A stretch of 64,000 nt of DNA, from the NCBI GenBank assembly GCA_944470555.2, contig OX104134.1, forward strand, positions 104,154,701 through 104,218,700, written 5' to 3'. A program made the position numbers and the translations under genes. The stretch comes from Heterobilharzia americana (taxonomy: Eukaryota; Platyhelminthes; Trematoda; Strigeidida; Schistosomatidae). A model generated the notes under the pieces. It saw only the letters and a list, made by a program, of their open reading frames with translations, was not told the origin of the DNA and searched no databases. Each line of letters opens with the position of its first letter. Position 1 is the stretch's first letter. Below are positions 1 through 16,075 of this stretch, piece by piece.

Positions 1-1500
1 TGAGGACAACAGTCCCAAACTCCAGGTGAGGCCGTATGAGTCCACTGAAGACTTCGTAGAAAAATGAACGACTGAATCGTCCGAAAATCCGTCTCAAAGT
101 TACCGATGCCAAATTTCCACGAAATGCGCCGGAGTTTGTTTTGCGTTTTTCAGTCTTTACTGACTAAAACACTTGGGTCCTTCTTCGACTATAGTGCTTC
201 AAGTCCCACACCATTTAGACCATGTACATGACACGCATCACGTTTTATGTGTACGACCTTTGATTTTTCACGTTTCACTGCTAACCCACTATTGATTGCC
301 TAGTTTAGAAGTTAGGTTAGGTGGTAGTATAGAAGAAATTACCTTCCTGACTTCTGATCTCTCTCCATGGTCTCAGTTCATCGGGAAAAAGGACTTCAGA
401 AGAAACCTATTAAGGCAAGTCGTTGACGTATATTAGAAGCAAAAACCCTAGTATTGATCCCTGTGAAACTCTGTTCCTTCAGGCATTGAAGAACTCACTC
501 AAACTCCAAGTTAATGGCCACATGGATATGAGAAGAATCAGTCGGTGAGCGGTGGTTTTGTTCTGGTTGGTTTAAATTGTTCATTAAGGCAGTCGTGGTT
601 GATACTACAGGAGCCTAGACTGATAACATCATTTCTACCCCGATGGTCAACAGTACTAGTCCGGCTGGGCTGGTTAGTACTGTAGAAGCACTCCTTTGTT
701 GGGGAGCGACGGAGATAATCGTCATAAGTTGACCCCTAGGTTCATGAATTTACGACTCCACCACATTCCCAATTGCTTAATGTTCCAGTGAGATTCATTT
801 AAAGGCCTGGTTACTTTGGTTTCATAGACCTGCTGAATGCCATTTACAACACTGTCATATCTGCCCAATGGGGGGAGGGTTGTTAAGTTTTCCACAATGA
901 ATTCTTCGTTCGTAAGATGCAGCGTACCCGGGATGGGCTTTCTGTTTCTCTGTCTCGCGTAACTGATCTCACATTTCCGTATAACTCAGTTCTGCAATCG
1001 GACCGACCAATTATGCTTCAATGGAATGGTCACTCCAGCTGAAAGTTTGATCTACAAAGGTAACCTTCGGCCGGTTGAAATCTCCCGGAATTAGTACATG
1101 TGTCGCCCAATTTACGAGAGCAGTATGTCGCTTCTTGCATCTGGTCGTCACATTATGCGTCAGTAGACGGCTTCCTTGAAATAACCCTCAGCCAGTACTC
1201 AGTATTTTTGAACAGTTTTAACGGGCATCAGATGTATTCCCCACGATAGTGGAATTATTGAGTTGAATTGCAAGAGAGCTAACGCAAAATGCTACTGCAC
1301 TCCTTCAGCATTCTTTCTGTTGCTAAGGGAGATCACGGTGTGACCAACAGTAAGATTCTGAACTGATACTTCAGGGGAATCCCCTGCCTAAATGAGAATA
1401 AGTGCTGGCTTAGTTCCCCGGTCCATCGAGTTCAGTCGTTAAACTTTGAGCCTTCGTGTAGATCATATTTGTGCCATCTACCTTGAGCCGGCCTCCTGAG
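1..1500 (-). mobile_element. Decayed CR1/Jockey-type non-LTR element, endonuclease region
   Basis: Read on the minus strand, broken frames give pieces of an APE-like endonuclease. Near 1,480-1,430 there is an early KAQSLTTELD-like segment. At about 1,100-1,030 LIPGDFNRPKVTFVD matches the conserved GDFN block. At about 920-850 TNEEFIVENLTTLPPLGR matches the stretch just before the terminal SDH block. Many stops and frame changes separate these pieces, so no protein can be made. The RT expected downstream would lie beyond the left edge of the window. The endonuclease class is fairly clear, but the exact clade (CR1 or Jockey) is inferred from motif style. The stretch 1-750 is too decayed to assign in detail. 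Confidence 0.5.
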
Positions 1501-2719
1501 GCCTCCCCATTTTCCATTTTATTGTCCAAATTCCCAGATGCAGGGGCTGAGAATCTGCTTAAGTGTGGTGTATCAGCTTAGGGCCCCCCGTCCCTCCCTT
1601 GTTTCCCGCGTCCATGCGATCTACCAAATGTGCCACGAGTTCTAGTTCAGTTAGTTTTCTCTGTGGCATCCTGTCCTATGACCAGTCAGGCAGCGTGCAG
1701 ACTCTAGACGGTAAGAGATTTCTGCATACCCCAAGTGCCCCCGATCTGGATGCCACCATTCCAGAGGTTGGAAAGACGGCTTTGATCGGCCTCCTTCCAG
1801 GGTCATTATCTATTTTAGGCATCCGTTAGACGTTCTGTTCTGTTATTTTCTTAAGTTTTCTAGTATTTTGAATGAACTTCTACCTACCAAAATCGTGCCG
1901 AGTCACAGGCTTGTTGTGATCCACGGCGTTTCGGTGCAATCCTCGCTGGGGTATGCTTCTGTGCATGGAAACAATATGTCTGCACGAGTGCCCGTGGCAA
2001 CAATAAGTTGGGCCTGGCATTTTCCCATGACATCGCCCAAGTAGCTACATGTGTTGCTGGTGAATTCTCCAATAGTGATCAAATATTGCCATTCTGTTTT
2101 TTACCCATTTCAGCCCCAAACGTATAGCAAACGGGCTTTACGGGATTTTAAATATCGTGGCTATGCAGATATGGACCGTCAGCTGCCCACAGGGCTTCAT
2201 AGGTTCCGCGCACGGGATGGCTACTTTACCACTGACAACCGTAGTACCTCTTTTTCACAGGAATATCATGTCCTGTGCGAATATTGTTACTCCTGTGAGA
2301 ACTGTGAAACTACACAATAACCACGTAGAGTAAATTCCGCTGGCGCACCACTGAAAGCCCGGGGGGCCGTCTAACCTTTGCCAACCCACCACTGGTTTCC
2401 TCTCATTGCGCCCAACCCATGAGACAGTTGGATCAGTCAAGAACATAAACGCACAAAGAGCTTTGAATAGGTGGTCAGAAGCTTTCAGAAATGGCTATAA
2501 GACATACAGTCTGGCATCACTACTGAAAGGGCGTCTTCAACAGAAGAGACATACAGGGTACTTGCTTCACGAGGCAGCAAACAAAAACACAGTCATGGCT
2601 TGGCAGTTGCTTAGTGATTGGTTTGCGAATTTCAGTTGTTAAGTGCCTACTATTATCAAAAGCGTGTTGCTCTCCAGTGACCGTTTTGCGACTGTGGCAT
2701 TTGGTAGGAAAACACACCC
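1501..2719. other. Stretch without recognisable gene
   Basis: Possibly the degraded upstream (ORF1-side) part of the minus-strand element to the left, because it directly abuts its endonuclease. Short open frames at 1,563-1,829 and 2,051-2,320 show no recognisable motif, and no promoter or RNA gene is visible. Confidence 0.3.
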
Positions 2720-3640
2720 AAAGGTATTAAAAGCCTAGGAGCAAAAAAACTAGGGATCAACGGTCTAGATTCAACAGCCCTGAGAAACGGTGGACAAGGT
2801 ACCCCCGTGACTCTGCTTAGATTGTCCTATCCGCCGATAGAATCTGGCACATGTCTCACCCAATGGGAGGCTAGGTTTCTAATTCCACGCCACAAATCTG
2901 GAGAAGAGGCCAATGTCAGCAACTACAGGCACATCATTATAATCTGGCCCCATCGCGAGTTATGGGCTACGTTGTAAACGCGGCCTTTCTGAATACAGTT
3001 TCAGAAGGTCTCACAACAAAATCTCTACTTAGCTTACTCAAAATCACGTCGTGCCTTGAATCTCACGTTGACTTGGTCAGCATCATTACTAGTAGTCATG
3101 AGGCCTGAAAAACAGTCACAGTTCTATTCTTCGGTGCATCGAGGGCACTCGATGCGGTTTCGCATTATATGCACGGTGGGTGTTCACAGTCGTCTACTAC
3201 GCTGGAAGAGACCACTTTGAAGTGGTCGCACCCAGATGATCAAAATCGTCTTGCCTCTATTTACTCCTAGACTCATCACAGGTGGAGTTATGCAAGGTAG
3301 CACTTTCAGCCACTTTTGTTTGTCCTGCACACCCACAGAGTTTGCATTTTCTGTGCCATACGCTGATGACATGGAAGTCATTTACTCCCGTGACAGCCAT
3401 AAGCTACATGATACTACGACTGACATCGGGCATGAAAGGGTTTAGGTTGCTTCTTCGTGTGCTGACACCCTCCCACAATTCAACATTACAAATGCAGATG
3501 GACCTCCGTTGATAACAGCGAGCCTGGCTTTGTATTTGAAGCAACCAAACAGCGGTAATGGAAAGCTGGTTCCATCTCAGACCTGAGGCCAAGATGTTCC
3601 AGTGGCTTAAACTTCTCTGAACAAGTGGCTTATGTCATAA
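2720..3640 (+). mobile_element. Decayed CR1/Jockey-type reverse transcriptase fragment
   Basis: The plus strand holds an RT in broken frames. At about 2,905-2,930 ANVSNYRHI resembles the SNYRPISL block. At 3,285-3,310 GGVMQGSTFS corresponds to the G-V-x-Q-G-S block. At 3,358-3,411 YADDMEVIYSRDSHKLHD carries an intact YADD catalytic motif followed by a conserved tail. Stops and frame changes lie between the blocks, so it is a fossil. It is on the opposite strand to the endonuclease fragment at 1-1,500 and is therefore a separate insertion. YADD survival alone says little about activity because everything around it is broken. Confidence 0.6.
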
Positions 3641-5899
3641 CCAAGTCATGCGGGCCCCCAAAGTGTATCATTCGTGATTTATTTAATGTCGAATCAAGGG
3701 TATGAATCTTTAGATCATGCACTTGCCTAATCTCAGAATGTTACGTGTTCATTCTCAGTGGCCCCCGTATAAGCGAAAACCTCAAATTCCAAGGGGCGAA
3801 ACATTATTTCGGATTAAGAACGCTGTGAAATGACTGCAGTTTAGGCCACTTTTCTGGACGTGACACGCTGTGGAGGAGGTAACTTAAACTGAACACCACA
3901 TTTTGCCTTAAGTTGATTCGTAGGCATCTGCACTATTGTGATTGGGATGAGTGGACTAGTTTCACTAGTTGCCCACGATTTGCGTCACTAAATTATCGGC
4001 TGGAACTGAGTTTGTACCACCAGCATATGAAGCAACCCATTTCCCAGCAAACTTTCCCAAATGTGAAATGGGGATCTTGAGGAGATACGGACGAAAAGAA
4101 CACTGCTTATCTTTCGCACCTTTAAGAAGTCGCCTATGTAAAGGATGCATGTTTGCATCATGGAGTTACCTTAAAATGCCAAGAACCCCAGTAATCAATG
4201 GGTCAGATGTCTCATCATCAGAGGCATGACAGACCATAGACGCACTCATCGGGTTGCTGAACGAGAAATCTGGTGGATGCTGAGGACCGGGATTGAGACC
4301 ATCTGTTGAAATCGGTAGAGGAAGATGACGGTAGGTGCCAAACTCTTTTTGCGAAGCAGCACGCTTGTGCCTTTGCGCACCTGTTATGTTAGTGGCAATA
4401 CTGGCTTGTTTGAATCCGAACACGGTCTTAGTCGTTGGCAGAGAACTAACGGGTCTGTCTGATGGTTGGTGAGCTAGAGTAAACAAGAACAGGTCAATTA
4501 ATCTGTTGCTAAAGTTTTCTGTTTCGCGTGCCGCGGCGCGGAACAGCCGGAAGGCTTGCAGCTCTGGAGAAGCGTGAGTGGACGGTTTTCCTACACACTT
4601 TCTCCTCTTTGTGTCCGTGCCCCCCTTTTCGTTGAATCATGGTTAGGACTAAGTTGAGAAGTATAACGAAAGACAAGCATAGGTGCAAAAATGGCATACT
4701 AGGGTTTAAGAACCCGAATGACTGATATCACTCTGTGGAAGTCAGAGATGCCGTGACAAATAAAAAGGATATTCAGACTGTTTATAGTTAAATGCTGACA
4801 AAATGCAGCAAACTGGCCACAGTATGGGTGTAAGTAACTGTGAAACGATACGATATAAGTTAAGGGGGAAAATGCAGTAACCGGCGATGAATGAGATTTT
4901 GAGGACACCATTTTGTTGACACACTCTCAAGAGGTTGAGTTTGGGAACGATTGACTTAAGGCTGTTTGTCCGTGAAATCCAGATATTGACGTGGGGGGTA
5001 GAGATCTCGAATAGTCTGCTATTCAGGACTCCGCCACCACTGTGTGGGCAGATATCTAGAGAAGACCGCTCAAAATGTGCTTGCTGACGGAGATCATGTG
5101 GCGCTGGATATTTCTGAAATATCCGTCACGGGGACTCGCCCTTCAAAGCTGATGAACAAATGTTTGGCAGTGTCAGATTGACCCTTTTACCTCCAACTAC
5201 TCCGTTTACCCAAACGATTGGTTTCAAGGCCGATTGTAGCAAATTCTTGACCGGTGGGCTCATTTTCCCCCCACTGGTTATTTTTGTTTACACCGGCCGT
5301 GAACTTCTGTATCCTTTTGCGACCGAAGTCCAAGTATAATTCCTAACTAATCAAGGTTTTACCTTTTGACCAAGTCTACTCTGCCCAAGCAATTCAGAGG
5401 CATGATTACCGCATGGATTAGCCAGTTTCCAGAAAAGGGTTTCGAAAATCTGCGCTGATATATACCCGCTGATAGGCGAACACTAGCACGAGAACTGAGC
5501 AGGTGTTTAACAGCGTATTTTAATTATTTCATGATATTCAGTCAGGGAAACATCTATCAGTCGACTCACAGTCGGCTGTTCTCCCTACCATTTTCTCCGG
5601 AACTGCCTTTGGCTGTATCACTTAAATCTGCTTCAGTTCATGAGGTGATATCTTTGTTTGACTATATACTGAAGGGATGTTTTGCAGATGTTTGTGTTAC
5701 CTTGCTAATGAAAAGCATAGGTGTTAGAATTCCGAGATGACGGCCCTCCACAGCTCTGTAGAGCCTATTTGAGGTCTGGAATCCCTGGATCACAGTATAT
5801 AACTCGGCCTCCCTGTGTCTCATCCCACCATGGCATTGCGCATGATCAGCTAGTAGAAGTACCCTGTGTTACTGATAACATTGCATGGAAGCTTTTCAG
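3641..5899. other. Stretch without recognisable gene
   Basis: Short open frames at 3,969-4,229 (+), 4,166-4,486 (-), 4,509-4,697 (-) and 5,531-5,740 (+) show no motif I recognise. The last few hundred bases could be gag-side remains of the Gypsy-like scrap that follows, but this is only suggested by position. Confidence 0.3.
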
Positions 5900-6140
5900 T
5901 CCGTGTCTCTTCAAAGAGGAATGCATGAACCTGGTAGGCCACTTTGCAGACGTACTCCGGTGGGAGGAATCACACGTTTGTTTAACATCACACAAGCACG
6001 AGCGAAGTTCCGCCAGTTCGTCGATGCTGGTGCAGAAGTTAGTTTTCTTCATGGTAGCCTGAAAGAACATCATCACATTTTGTTCCTTAAACAACCAAAA
6101 GCCAACGGACGGGCAACCGTAACCTTTAAAAGACAGTAAG
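5900..6140 (+). pseudogene. Gypsy-like LTR retrotransposon fragment (gag end and retropepsin)
   Basis: The frame starting near 5,885 reads LFNITQARAKFRQFVDAGAEVSFL, which is laid out like the active-site region of a Gypsy-type aspartic protease (usually a hydrophobic stretch, then D-T-G-A-E-V-S). Here the catalytic triplet is D-A-G, so the threonine is lost. Just upstream, a Cys-rich stretch (SPCLFKEECMN) in another frame could be the tail of a gag zinc knuckle. The frame closes at 6,139, and no RT, RNase H, integrase or LTR could be recognised downstream. It is a short fossil. The protease call rests on one motif. Confidence 0.45.
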
Positions 6141-8539
6141 ATTACCTAAACCTACGTTTAGATAAGCGCGTTTGCTGAATTTCGTTTCTCATTGATGTCC
6201 TATTACCTGTCAGTGGCAAATACTTGCTGCACTATTGCTGTCTATTCAAGTATGGTAATAACTTTGCTGAGGGAGACGTTTGAGGAAGTCTGTACGTGGG
6301 TTCCACCCTGCCACATACCATCAGTTGAAAAAGCACTGTCAAAACATACATGTTAAGTAAAATCAAGTAAGAATGACGTGCATCAAAAATAAAAGCATTC
6401 ACTCCATCCACAAACTTTTTGCGAAGGTAGGGTTAAATTTGGTCAAACGGTTACGGAGGCAATCAGACTGATGATACACATGCAACAAGAACGTTAATAA
6501 TTTGTTTAGTAACTATCAGAAGTTAACCTGGTTTGTTCATCTCTGAAACTCTCTTCCCCACACAGGATGAGAAGCATGTTTGATATTTTGTATTCAGTGG
6601 TACGTGTATAAAGTCTTATATTCTTGTTCGAAATCTTAACCCCCTACTTAAAAGTGGAGAGGGGATGATGACCACTACATAAAACGACTCTCGACAGTCG
6701 CTTACATGGGTTGGGATGCATCCGAGAAAAATGTGCATCGTGGAGAGAATCAATCTGTTAGTTAAACTGGTTACATTCAAGTCTGAAAGTAAAACTGATA
6801 GTCTCACATTTTTCGGCATAAGACCATTCACTGTGGACCGTCCGTCGTAAAACAGTTGGTAGAAGATCGTACAACTGAGAACATTCCGATAAGAAAACGA
6901 TGGACATAGAAATCGTCGGTTCCCAAACAGCACTGGAACTGGCTGAAGACAGAAAGTTATGTAGAAAGAAAGGGAAAGCAAAAGGGAAAAGAGCGGCAGT
7001 TTTGGGGGCTCCGGGTTTAGTAAGTAGTCAGACGGTGCATTTTCCCTCTTGAACAGCACACGGCTTCGTTACAGAGAAATGGGACTACAGTCGGTTAATA
7101 ACCCAGGACTCGGAATATACCCCTGTCAGCTTGTTCAACAAAGAGGTCTGGACACAGTTTCAGGTAGTACATGTGTTGTCCACAGGCAAACCCTGGATTT
7201 TTTGTTAGTGCGAAGAAAAGGCTTCCACTTGTCCGACTTGTAAACTTTTGGATGCTCATTCTGCCGAGGTGTTTCACTCCGGTCACGATAGCGCAAATCA
7301 GTCTACGAATAACAATATCCTGTTGCCTAAGGTGTCTGGGGATAAGGATTGGGAGCCACCACAGGCTATAGCCTTCAAACCATGACAAACTGCGGGACCC
7401 TGCTTGGAATAGCTTTCCTAGTCCTATGGTCCCTTCGTAAGGCTTCTCACTGCTTCGATGGTGATATGGTTTGGGTATAATAGCTAACTTATATCAGACC
7501 TCATTTAGGATATGGGGTTAGACTCGCCAGCAAATGCTTCAAACATGAGGTAGATATGATTTGTTGCACTAATATCCCTCCTTCTAGAACTGACCACACC
7601 AGAGGATATCACCAAAGGATGGAAACAAATCTCAGTCGAATCATCTGCTTTCGGAAATCGACTTCTCATACTGAAGTGTAAAACACTGGAATTCTTTACC
7701 GATGACGCTGTTTTTACAATTCCCGTTGACATTTTCAGGACGAAATTAAATCTCAACGGCGCCCATCGTCGGAAAGAATGGTGGACGTCATTTGAATTGC
7801 TGTTATTTACTCCGAAAAGTGAACCAAAATTATTCAACTAGTACTATGTGGCGTTTAGCTACGGCAGTCTAAGCGCCGTCACTTACCGAGCGCAGATACT
7901 TCCGTCCACTAAAGATTTGTGATTTGCTGGGATGTAGTTACTAACGCCTTGACCACCATCATTACTGAACGATTATATGGAAGGTCTAACAGTTATGTGC
8001 AACCGAGGTACACTCAAAAGAATGTGGAGTTGCCATCAAAATTTACATCTTGTCAGTTTCTTGGACACGATATTCATAAAAGAGGTTCTTATTGGTAACC
8101 ATTATTTTTCTTTATTCACAAGTAGTCATTTTGAAGCCGAGTAGTCTAAAAAGTTTAGTAAGAAAGTCATTGGATATCATGGCCTTTCACCATACACCTG
8201 AAGACCTCGAACCAACCACAGTCTTTGAACAAATCACGTAACCCTGAGGCTAAAAGCAAGAAAACAGAAGAGATTTCCTTATCCACTGCAGGAGCAGACC
8301 ATACAACTCGAATGAAGTCCTAAGAAGGAGATGCGAGAGATCAAAGACTGTCAGTTCTCTGCCCTCACACTGTGAATGTTGGATGTTGTCATGGCTGAAA
8401 TCCCTACAAATTTAATCAACACTCAACCGCCTGCCAGGCTAATCAGAGCTACAGCAGGCAAGTGGGTAGACCCACTGCATCGGAAACCACAAAAGACCTG
8501 AAACCATCCAGCAAGAACAAGAAACTAGCCCAATTAACC
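6141..8539. other. Stretch without recognisable gene
   Basis: Open frames at 6,616-7,059 (-), 7,095-7,388 (-) and 7,505-7,837 (-) have no motif I recognise and no neighbours supporting coding use. There is no tRNA, rRNA or clear repeat. Confidence 0.3.
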
Positions 8540-8654
8540 AACTGGTTTACACCAACCCGTAAGAAGATATTGGAATTCGGGTCAGATGACCTTATATTTC
8601 AATTGGTTTACATAAGCTCGTTAAAAAGATATTGGATAGTGGACGTCCGACCTT
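8540..8654. repeat. Imperfect two-copy tandem duplication, period about 61 bp
   Basis: The block 8,540-8,593 and the block 8,601-8,654 align along their length. They share the order (C/T)TGGTTTACA, then AAGATATTGGA, then GACCTT at the same spacing, with many point differences. Only two copies are seen. Confidence 0.5.
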
Positions 8655-11669
<3,015 letters not shown>

Positions 11670-11850
11670 GACACCAGTATAGGTAAGCAATATATATTCA
11701 TCACCGATTGATGTAAAAGTTAGCTTAACTAATCAACCAGTGGATCTCAGATTTGAATCTCGCCGCATCTACTGAGATTTTGTTAGTCAGGTGGTTTCAG
11801 ACGCCCGTATACAGCAAGTGTGGTACATCGCCTAGTACGTTGAACACAAT
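11670..11850 (+). repeat. Possible SINE-like relic with B-box-like sequence
   Basis: The stretch AGATTTGAATCTCGCC near 11,750 resembles a Pol III B box and is followed by CGCATCTACTGAGATTTTG. The same B-box, CTCG, then CTATCTACTGAGG order occurs in the better-preserved unit at 58,840-59,000. No clear A box survives. A weak call. Confidence 0.3.
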
Positions 11851-12499
11851 TGCTGAATTCCATTCATTCAAATTTTGAGCATGAAAAGCATAGTGGTGAT
11901 CGGGTTAACAGTGAAAAGACTACGCTCTAACGAATAATCGTTTTTAGTCACATGAAATCTAAGTGATGTGAATAATGTCTTGGAGAACGAATTTTTTTTA
12001 ACCGAAAATACTGCATACTCGTTCACTTAATCGTTCCGGTTTTTCGTACCCTGTCTCGTCTCTTGCTCCTTGCTAAAATCTCTTTTTACAGTCAGCACTC
12101 TTGAGATACCTGAAAAAGAAGTTATGAGTAATAATGGCGCGTAACCGTAAAGCCTACGCGAAATCCATTTGAGTTTAATTACATGTGGTCTCTGAAAGCT
12201 TCAGGTTTAATTTTAATTGCTTTGTATGCAACTGTTTTTGGGACAAATCACGTGATAGCTCACTGAAAACGATGCTTTCTCGAGTGTATATATGGGGCAT
12301 TGAATTAACTTATTACACTCAAGGCATCGTCCAGTAAATAATACTCTATGTGCTGTATGGAGTAAACTAATTCGAACATACGCCGTCAATTGAGACACTC
12401 TTTTCAATAGACGTCAATGCCATAAGACCTCTCAATCGACGAAGTCGAATGTCTGACTGACTAACACTGATAAAGTCAACGTAGAACCTCGCACACAGA
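11851..12499. other. Stretch without recognisable gene
   Basis: AT-rich. The open frames at 12,213-12,407 and 12,367-12,573 (-) lack recognisable motifs, and the second overlaps the 3' end of the next retroelement. Confidence 0.3.
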
Positions 12500-15400
12500 T
12501 GCATTGGCTGAAGTTGCCATGCTTCACAGTACACAAAGAACAGGTGGATAGAAAGTGATATCAAAGTAGACAAAGCTGTGTGAGAGAATAAACAATCTGA
12601 AGATAATGGTTATTGCAAATATTCAAGCTTTAGAAGATATCAAGGGTGAATATATCTACGCTATCGTGACCGATTTTCAGCTGTCACCAAGAGACCTCAA
12701 CCACTGATTTCTTTCATCTCAGAAATCCTAGCCAGGTAGTCTACATCGCCCCACATGACTCGAACCAAGAGTCAGAAACTTCATGGACTGTTTCCAGGTA
12801 TTGGTCTGGCCACCCTGAACCCTCTTCCAACCTAATCCAACTTCCNNNNNNNNNNNNNNNNNNNNNNNNNNNNNNNNNNNNNNNNNNNNNNNNNNNNNNN
12901 NNNNNNNNNNNNNNNNNNNNNNNNNNNNNNNNNNNNNNNNNNNNNNNNNNNNNNNNNNNNNNNNNNNNNNNNNNNNNNNNNNNNNNNNNNNNNNNNNNNN
13001 NNNNNNNNNNNNNNNNNNNNNNNNNNNNNNNNNNNNNNNNNNNNNNNNNNNNNNNNNNNNNNNNNNNNNNNNNNNNNNNNNNNNNNNNNNNNNNNNNNNN
13101 NNNNNNNNNNNNNNNNNNNNNNNNNNNNNNNNNNNNNNNNNNNNNNNNNNNNNNNNNNNNNNNNNNNNNNNNNNNNNNNNNNNNNNNNNNNNNNNNNNNN
13201 NNNNNNNNNNNNNNNNNNNNNNNNNNAGTTTCTGAGGTAATGTATTCTCTGAACCAGCTCAGAGAAAACCATAACAACCAAGATCATCCACCTGAGCTAT
13301 TAATATTCTCCACTATATAGTCAGATAACTCGCTGGCACCAGTGATGACGCATATTGGCTAATGCGGACGTAGCCTTTCCTATTAGAGCTGAGAATTCGT
13401 CAACAACCATCCGATTCAAGCTTATTCAACCTCTCAAGTGAGCGAAGTGATCAAAGCATCCCAACACTGCATTCAAGAGTCTGTGCAGACAAGCTCCAAA
13501 TTATCGTCTCTAATCTAACAGTTGCAAAACTCCTGTCAACCAAATATGCTCTCAATAAGCTCAGAAGACTTCATCCTTTCAATACTTACTCTTAACAGGA
13601 TAATGTAGTCTGCGAACTTCGAGCCAATTAAATACCCTCTGTAAAGAAATTAAACAGGAACGACGACGGCGAGCTCCCCGACGTAAACTAGTGATTGTTG
13701 TCAACTCAGATGAAAACTCTCCGTAAACCCTCACACGCCTGCATGAATCTGAGTAGACAGCTTTGTTAGCGTCGTTACATACTTGTTCAATACTCCCTTC
13801 ACAATCAGACACTGCCACAACACCTCACCGTGGACACCTAAAGATCAAGCAATATCATAGATGCCTGTCACTGATAAATATGCCTGTGCTCCAAAACCTA
13901 TTTCAGGAAGAAAACCTGGTTGACACATTGTCATGCAAGTCTGGAAGCTGTTTGGTGTTTGCCTGAGTTTGCTATTTATTCTCTAGCACCAGTCAAGCGT
14001 ATTACAACAATTGATCCAAGGATCTTAGACACGATGTTATTTAAGCTGATTCTTGAGTGAATACCAACGAGTTACCATTCTCCTATCCTATCAACTGAGG
14101 TAGACTAGTCTGATAGGAATACCTGTGATTCCTATACGCAAGCTAGTACCTCTGTTACTCTACCACTGCTGCTCACAACTCCATCTTTGGAAACATCTGG
14201 TGCCAAACCGTCATATTTTACTGCTCTGCATCATTTCTTGTTTCAAGCAGCATTCTTAACGTCGGGAGAGTTAGACGACCGATATCTACGTCCCACTCAA
14301 GTTCAGGCTGAATACTGAACAACCGGAAATTTGTTGTGGCCCGGTTGAACTGTACTCCAGAGTTTTCCGTCAAACGTTGTAGTCATGTGTTCTGGAAGTC
14401 TATCAGCATTCCATCCCTTTCGGTGATGGTTTGACTTAACATCGTTTTCTTCTTATCGGTATCCTGAATAGGCCTAAATAGTTGCCGGGTGTTACCCAAC
14501 CCCAACGCTGATGTCTTCTCCATTTCTCTCGATTTCGCCACCCACTACTACTCTCAACCATTACCAAGACTCCTGGCCAATCTGCTGAAAAAATTCTTGT
14601 ATCGGTTAGTTCGGACGAAGTAGTGGAAGCCTTCTGGCTTTTGCTAACAACATTTGGATTTAGGTCATCAATTGACTTTACCGCTGTTTTTACTAAGAAT
14701 TGAATAACACGCCTATATTCACCAGGATGAGAATCGCTCCCATCTTTAGATAAATGCCAAGTTATCTCCTCCTTGAACACTCACTTGACATCCTCATCTT
14801 CCAACCAAGCACCGCAAGCTTCACTGTAGCCCGATTCCCACTGACCTGAAAGGAATTAGCATACATATCTGAGCCTTAACTCGTGATCAGAATTCAAACA
14901 GGCACTACAGAAAGAGCGGCGATCCTCCACCGATGCTCTCTGACGGCAGCTTGTGATGAAACGTGTTGTCGGTTATCACAAAGGCCGAGATTACTGTTAG
15001 AGATGGAAAAATGCCACTGTTACTTTCATTTTACGACTTATAGATTCATCCAACTGAACTGCCCACAAATGGCTGTAGAATGTTATCTATTCGAAAAGTT
15101 CGCTTTCTGCTTGAGAGCATAAAGCCTTAACTACACAAGACAGCGTAAGGGAATCTATCATTGAGTTTCCGGATACTTGTTGAGTGATTTCTGCGGATTC
15201 CGCACACGTGCTGTATGCACATCTCAGAAACGCAACATGCATCTATAACTCCAGGTTTCAGAGTTTCGACAAGAGATGTATATCACTCCATTTGGCATAG
15301 GGTACGAATGTGACGGCTCCAGTTTGAGCTCAACTGACAACGTGGATTAAGAAGACTAGGAATTGTGTCACTGTCTTGGATCGTTATTAACCGTCACAGG

Positions 15401-16075
15401 GGGTAGAATTCGAAGAAATTATAAGGCGCCTAATACTGGTACTAGTGAATAGAGGCATAGCGAGAGACAAAGGTGAGGTAGGTAGGTTACTGTTATTTGG
15501 ATTTTGTATGCCGCGGGAAGCGTGAGCGTGGTCTGTACTTCCCTGCTGCTTCAACCGTGGTCGTTATCTTAAAAAAATTATTGAAAGCGGAAATGCAATA
15601 GTAATAGTGGTGTATGACTATAGAGCCCAACTGACATCTGTTTGCCGCCTGTGATAAACTACATTTATAGGACTGTTGAGTTGAGATTACATTGTGATGA
15701 CGCTGGAAAAGAGAAACTCTTACTGCTTTCAGTGTAATATCAGACGACAGGGATAGTTCTGTTATTTTTGAGACCGACCCTTTTGAACCATTGGTTCCTA
15801 TAAAGAAGGCAGCATCAGCATGGTACTTCTGGTTATCCGAGAGGAACAACTAGTGCCGTAAAATCTTTTCCGCAAGCAGTACTACTTCTTATTAGGACCC
15901 CCATAATAGCTGAATAATTTATAATATAATGGGCAGCCACTTTTCTTACAACTATGAGACACCCTACTATGATGATAGGACCTAAACGAATAAGCATTTC
16001 AACCATATACGCTGATTTGGTCATTTTGAAGTACATGCTCGTCCACCATGTCAGTGTAGCAACTCTTGATCAAGC
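12500..16075 (-). mobile_element. Decayed RTE-clade non-LTR retrotransposon, near full length
   Basis: Read on the minus strand, the order is 5' untranslated region (about 16,075-15,560), endonuclease remains (15,560-14,880), linker (14,790-14,250), RT (14,140-13,240) and 3' untranslated region (12,840-12,500). Blocks align by eye with the well-preserved copy at 41.3-45.3 kb. Examples are the GGCAGCATCAGC word in the 5' region (15,808), the AGAAAGAGCGGCGATCCTCC word (14,910) and the RT segment ending in RRVRVYGEFSSELTT (around 13,700). The RT active site reads FADYIILL instead of YADDIVLL, so it is dead. An N gap lies within the RT/3' part. The segment 13,687-14,250 is nearly the same as 34,557-35,105, which places both copies in one subfamily. 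Confidence 0.7.
12846..13226. other. Assembly gap (381 N)
   Basis: A run of N inside the RTE copy. The flanks match the 3' end and RT C-terminal part of that element, so the missing bases are probably retroelement sequence. Open frames reported across it are meaningless. Confidence 0.98.

Noticed and set aside
12741..13287. Open frames of 151-178 codons on the minus strand
   Set aside because: They run through the 381-nt N gap. Nearly all residues are undefined.
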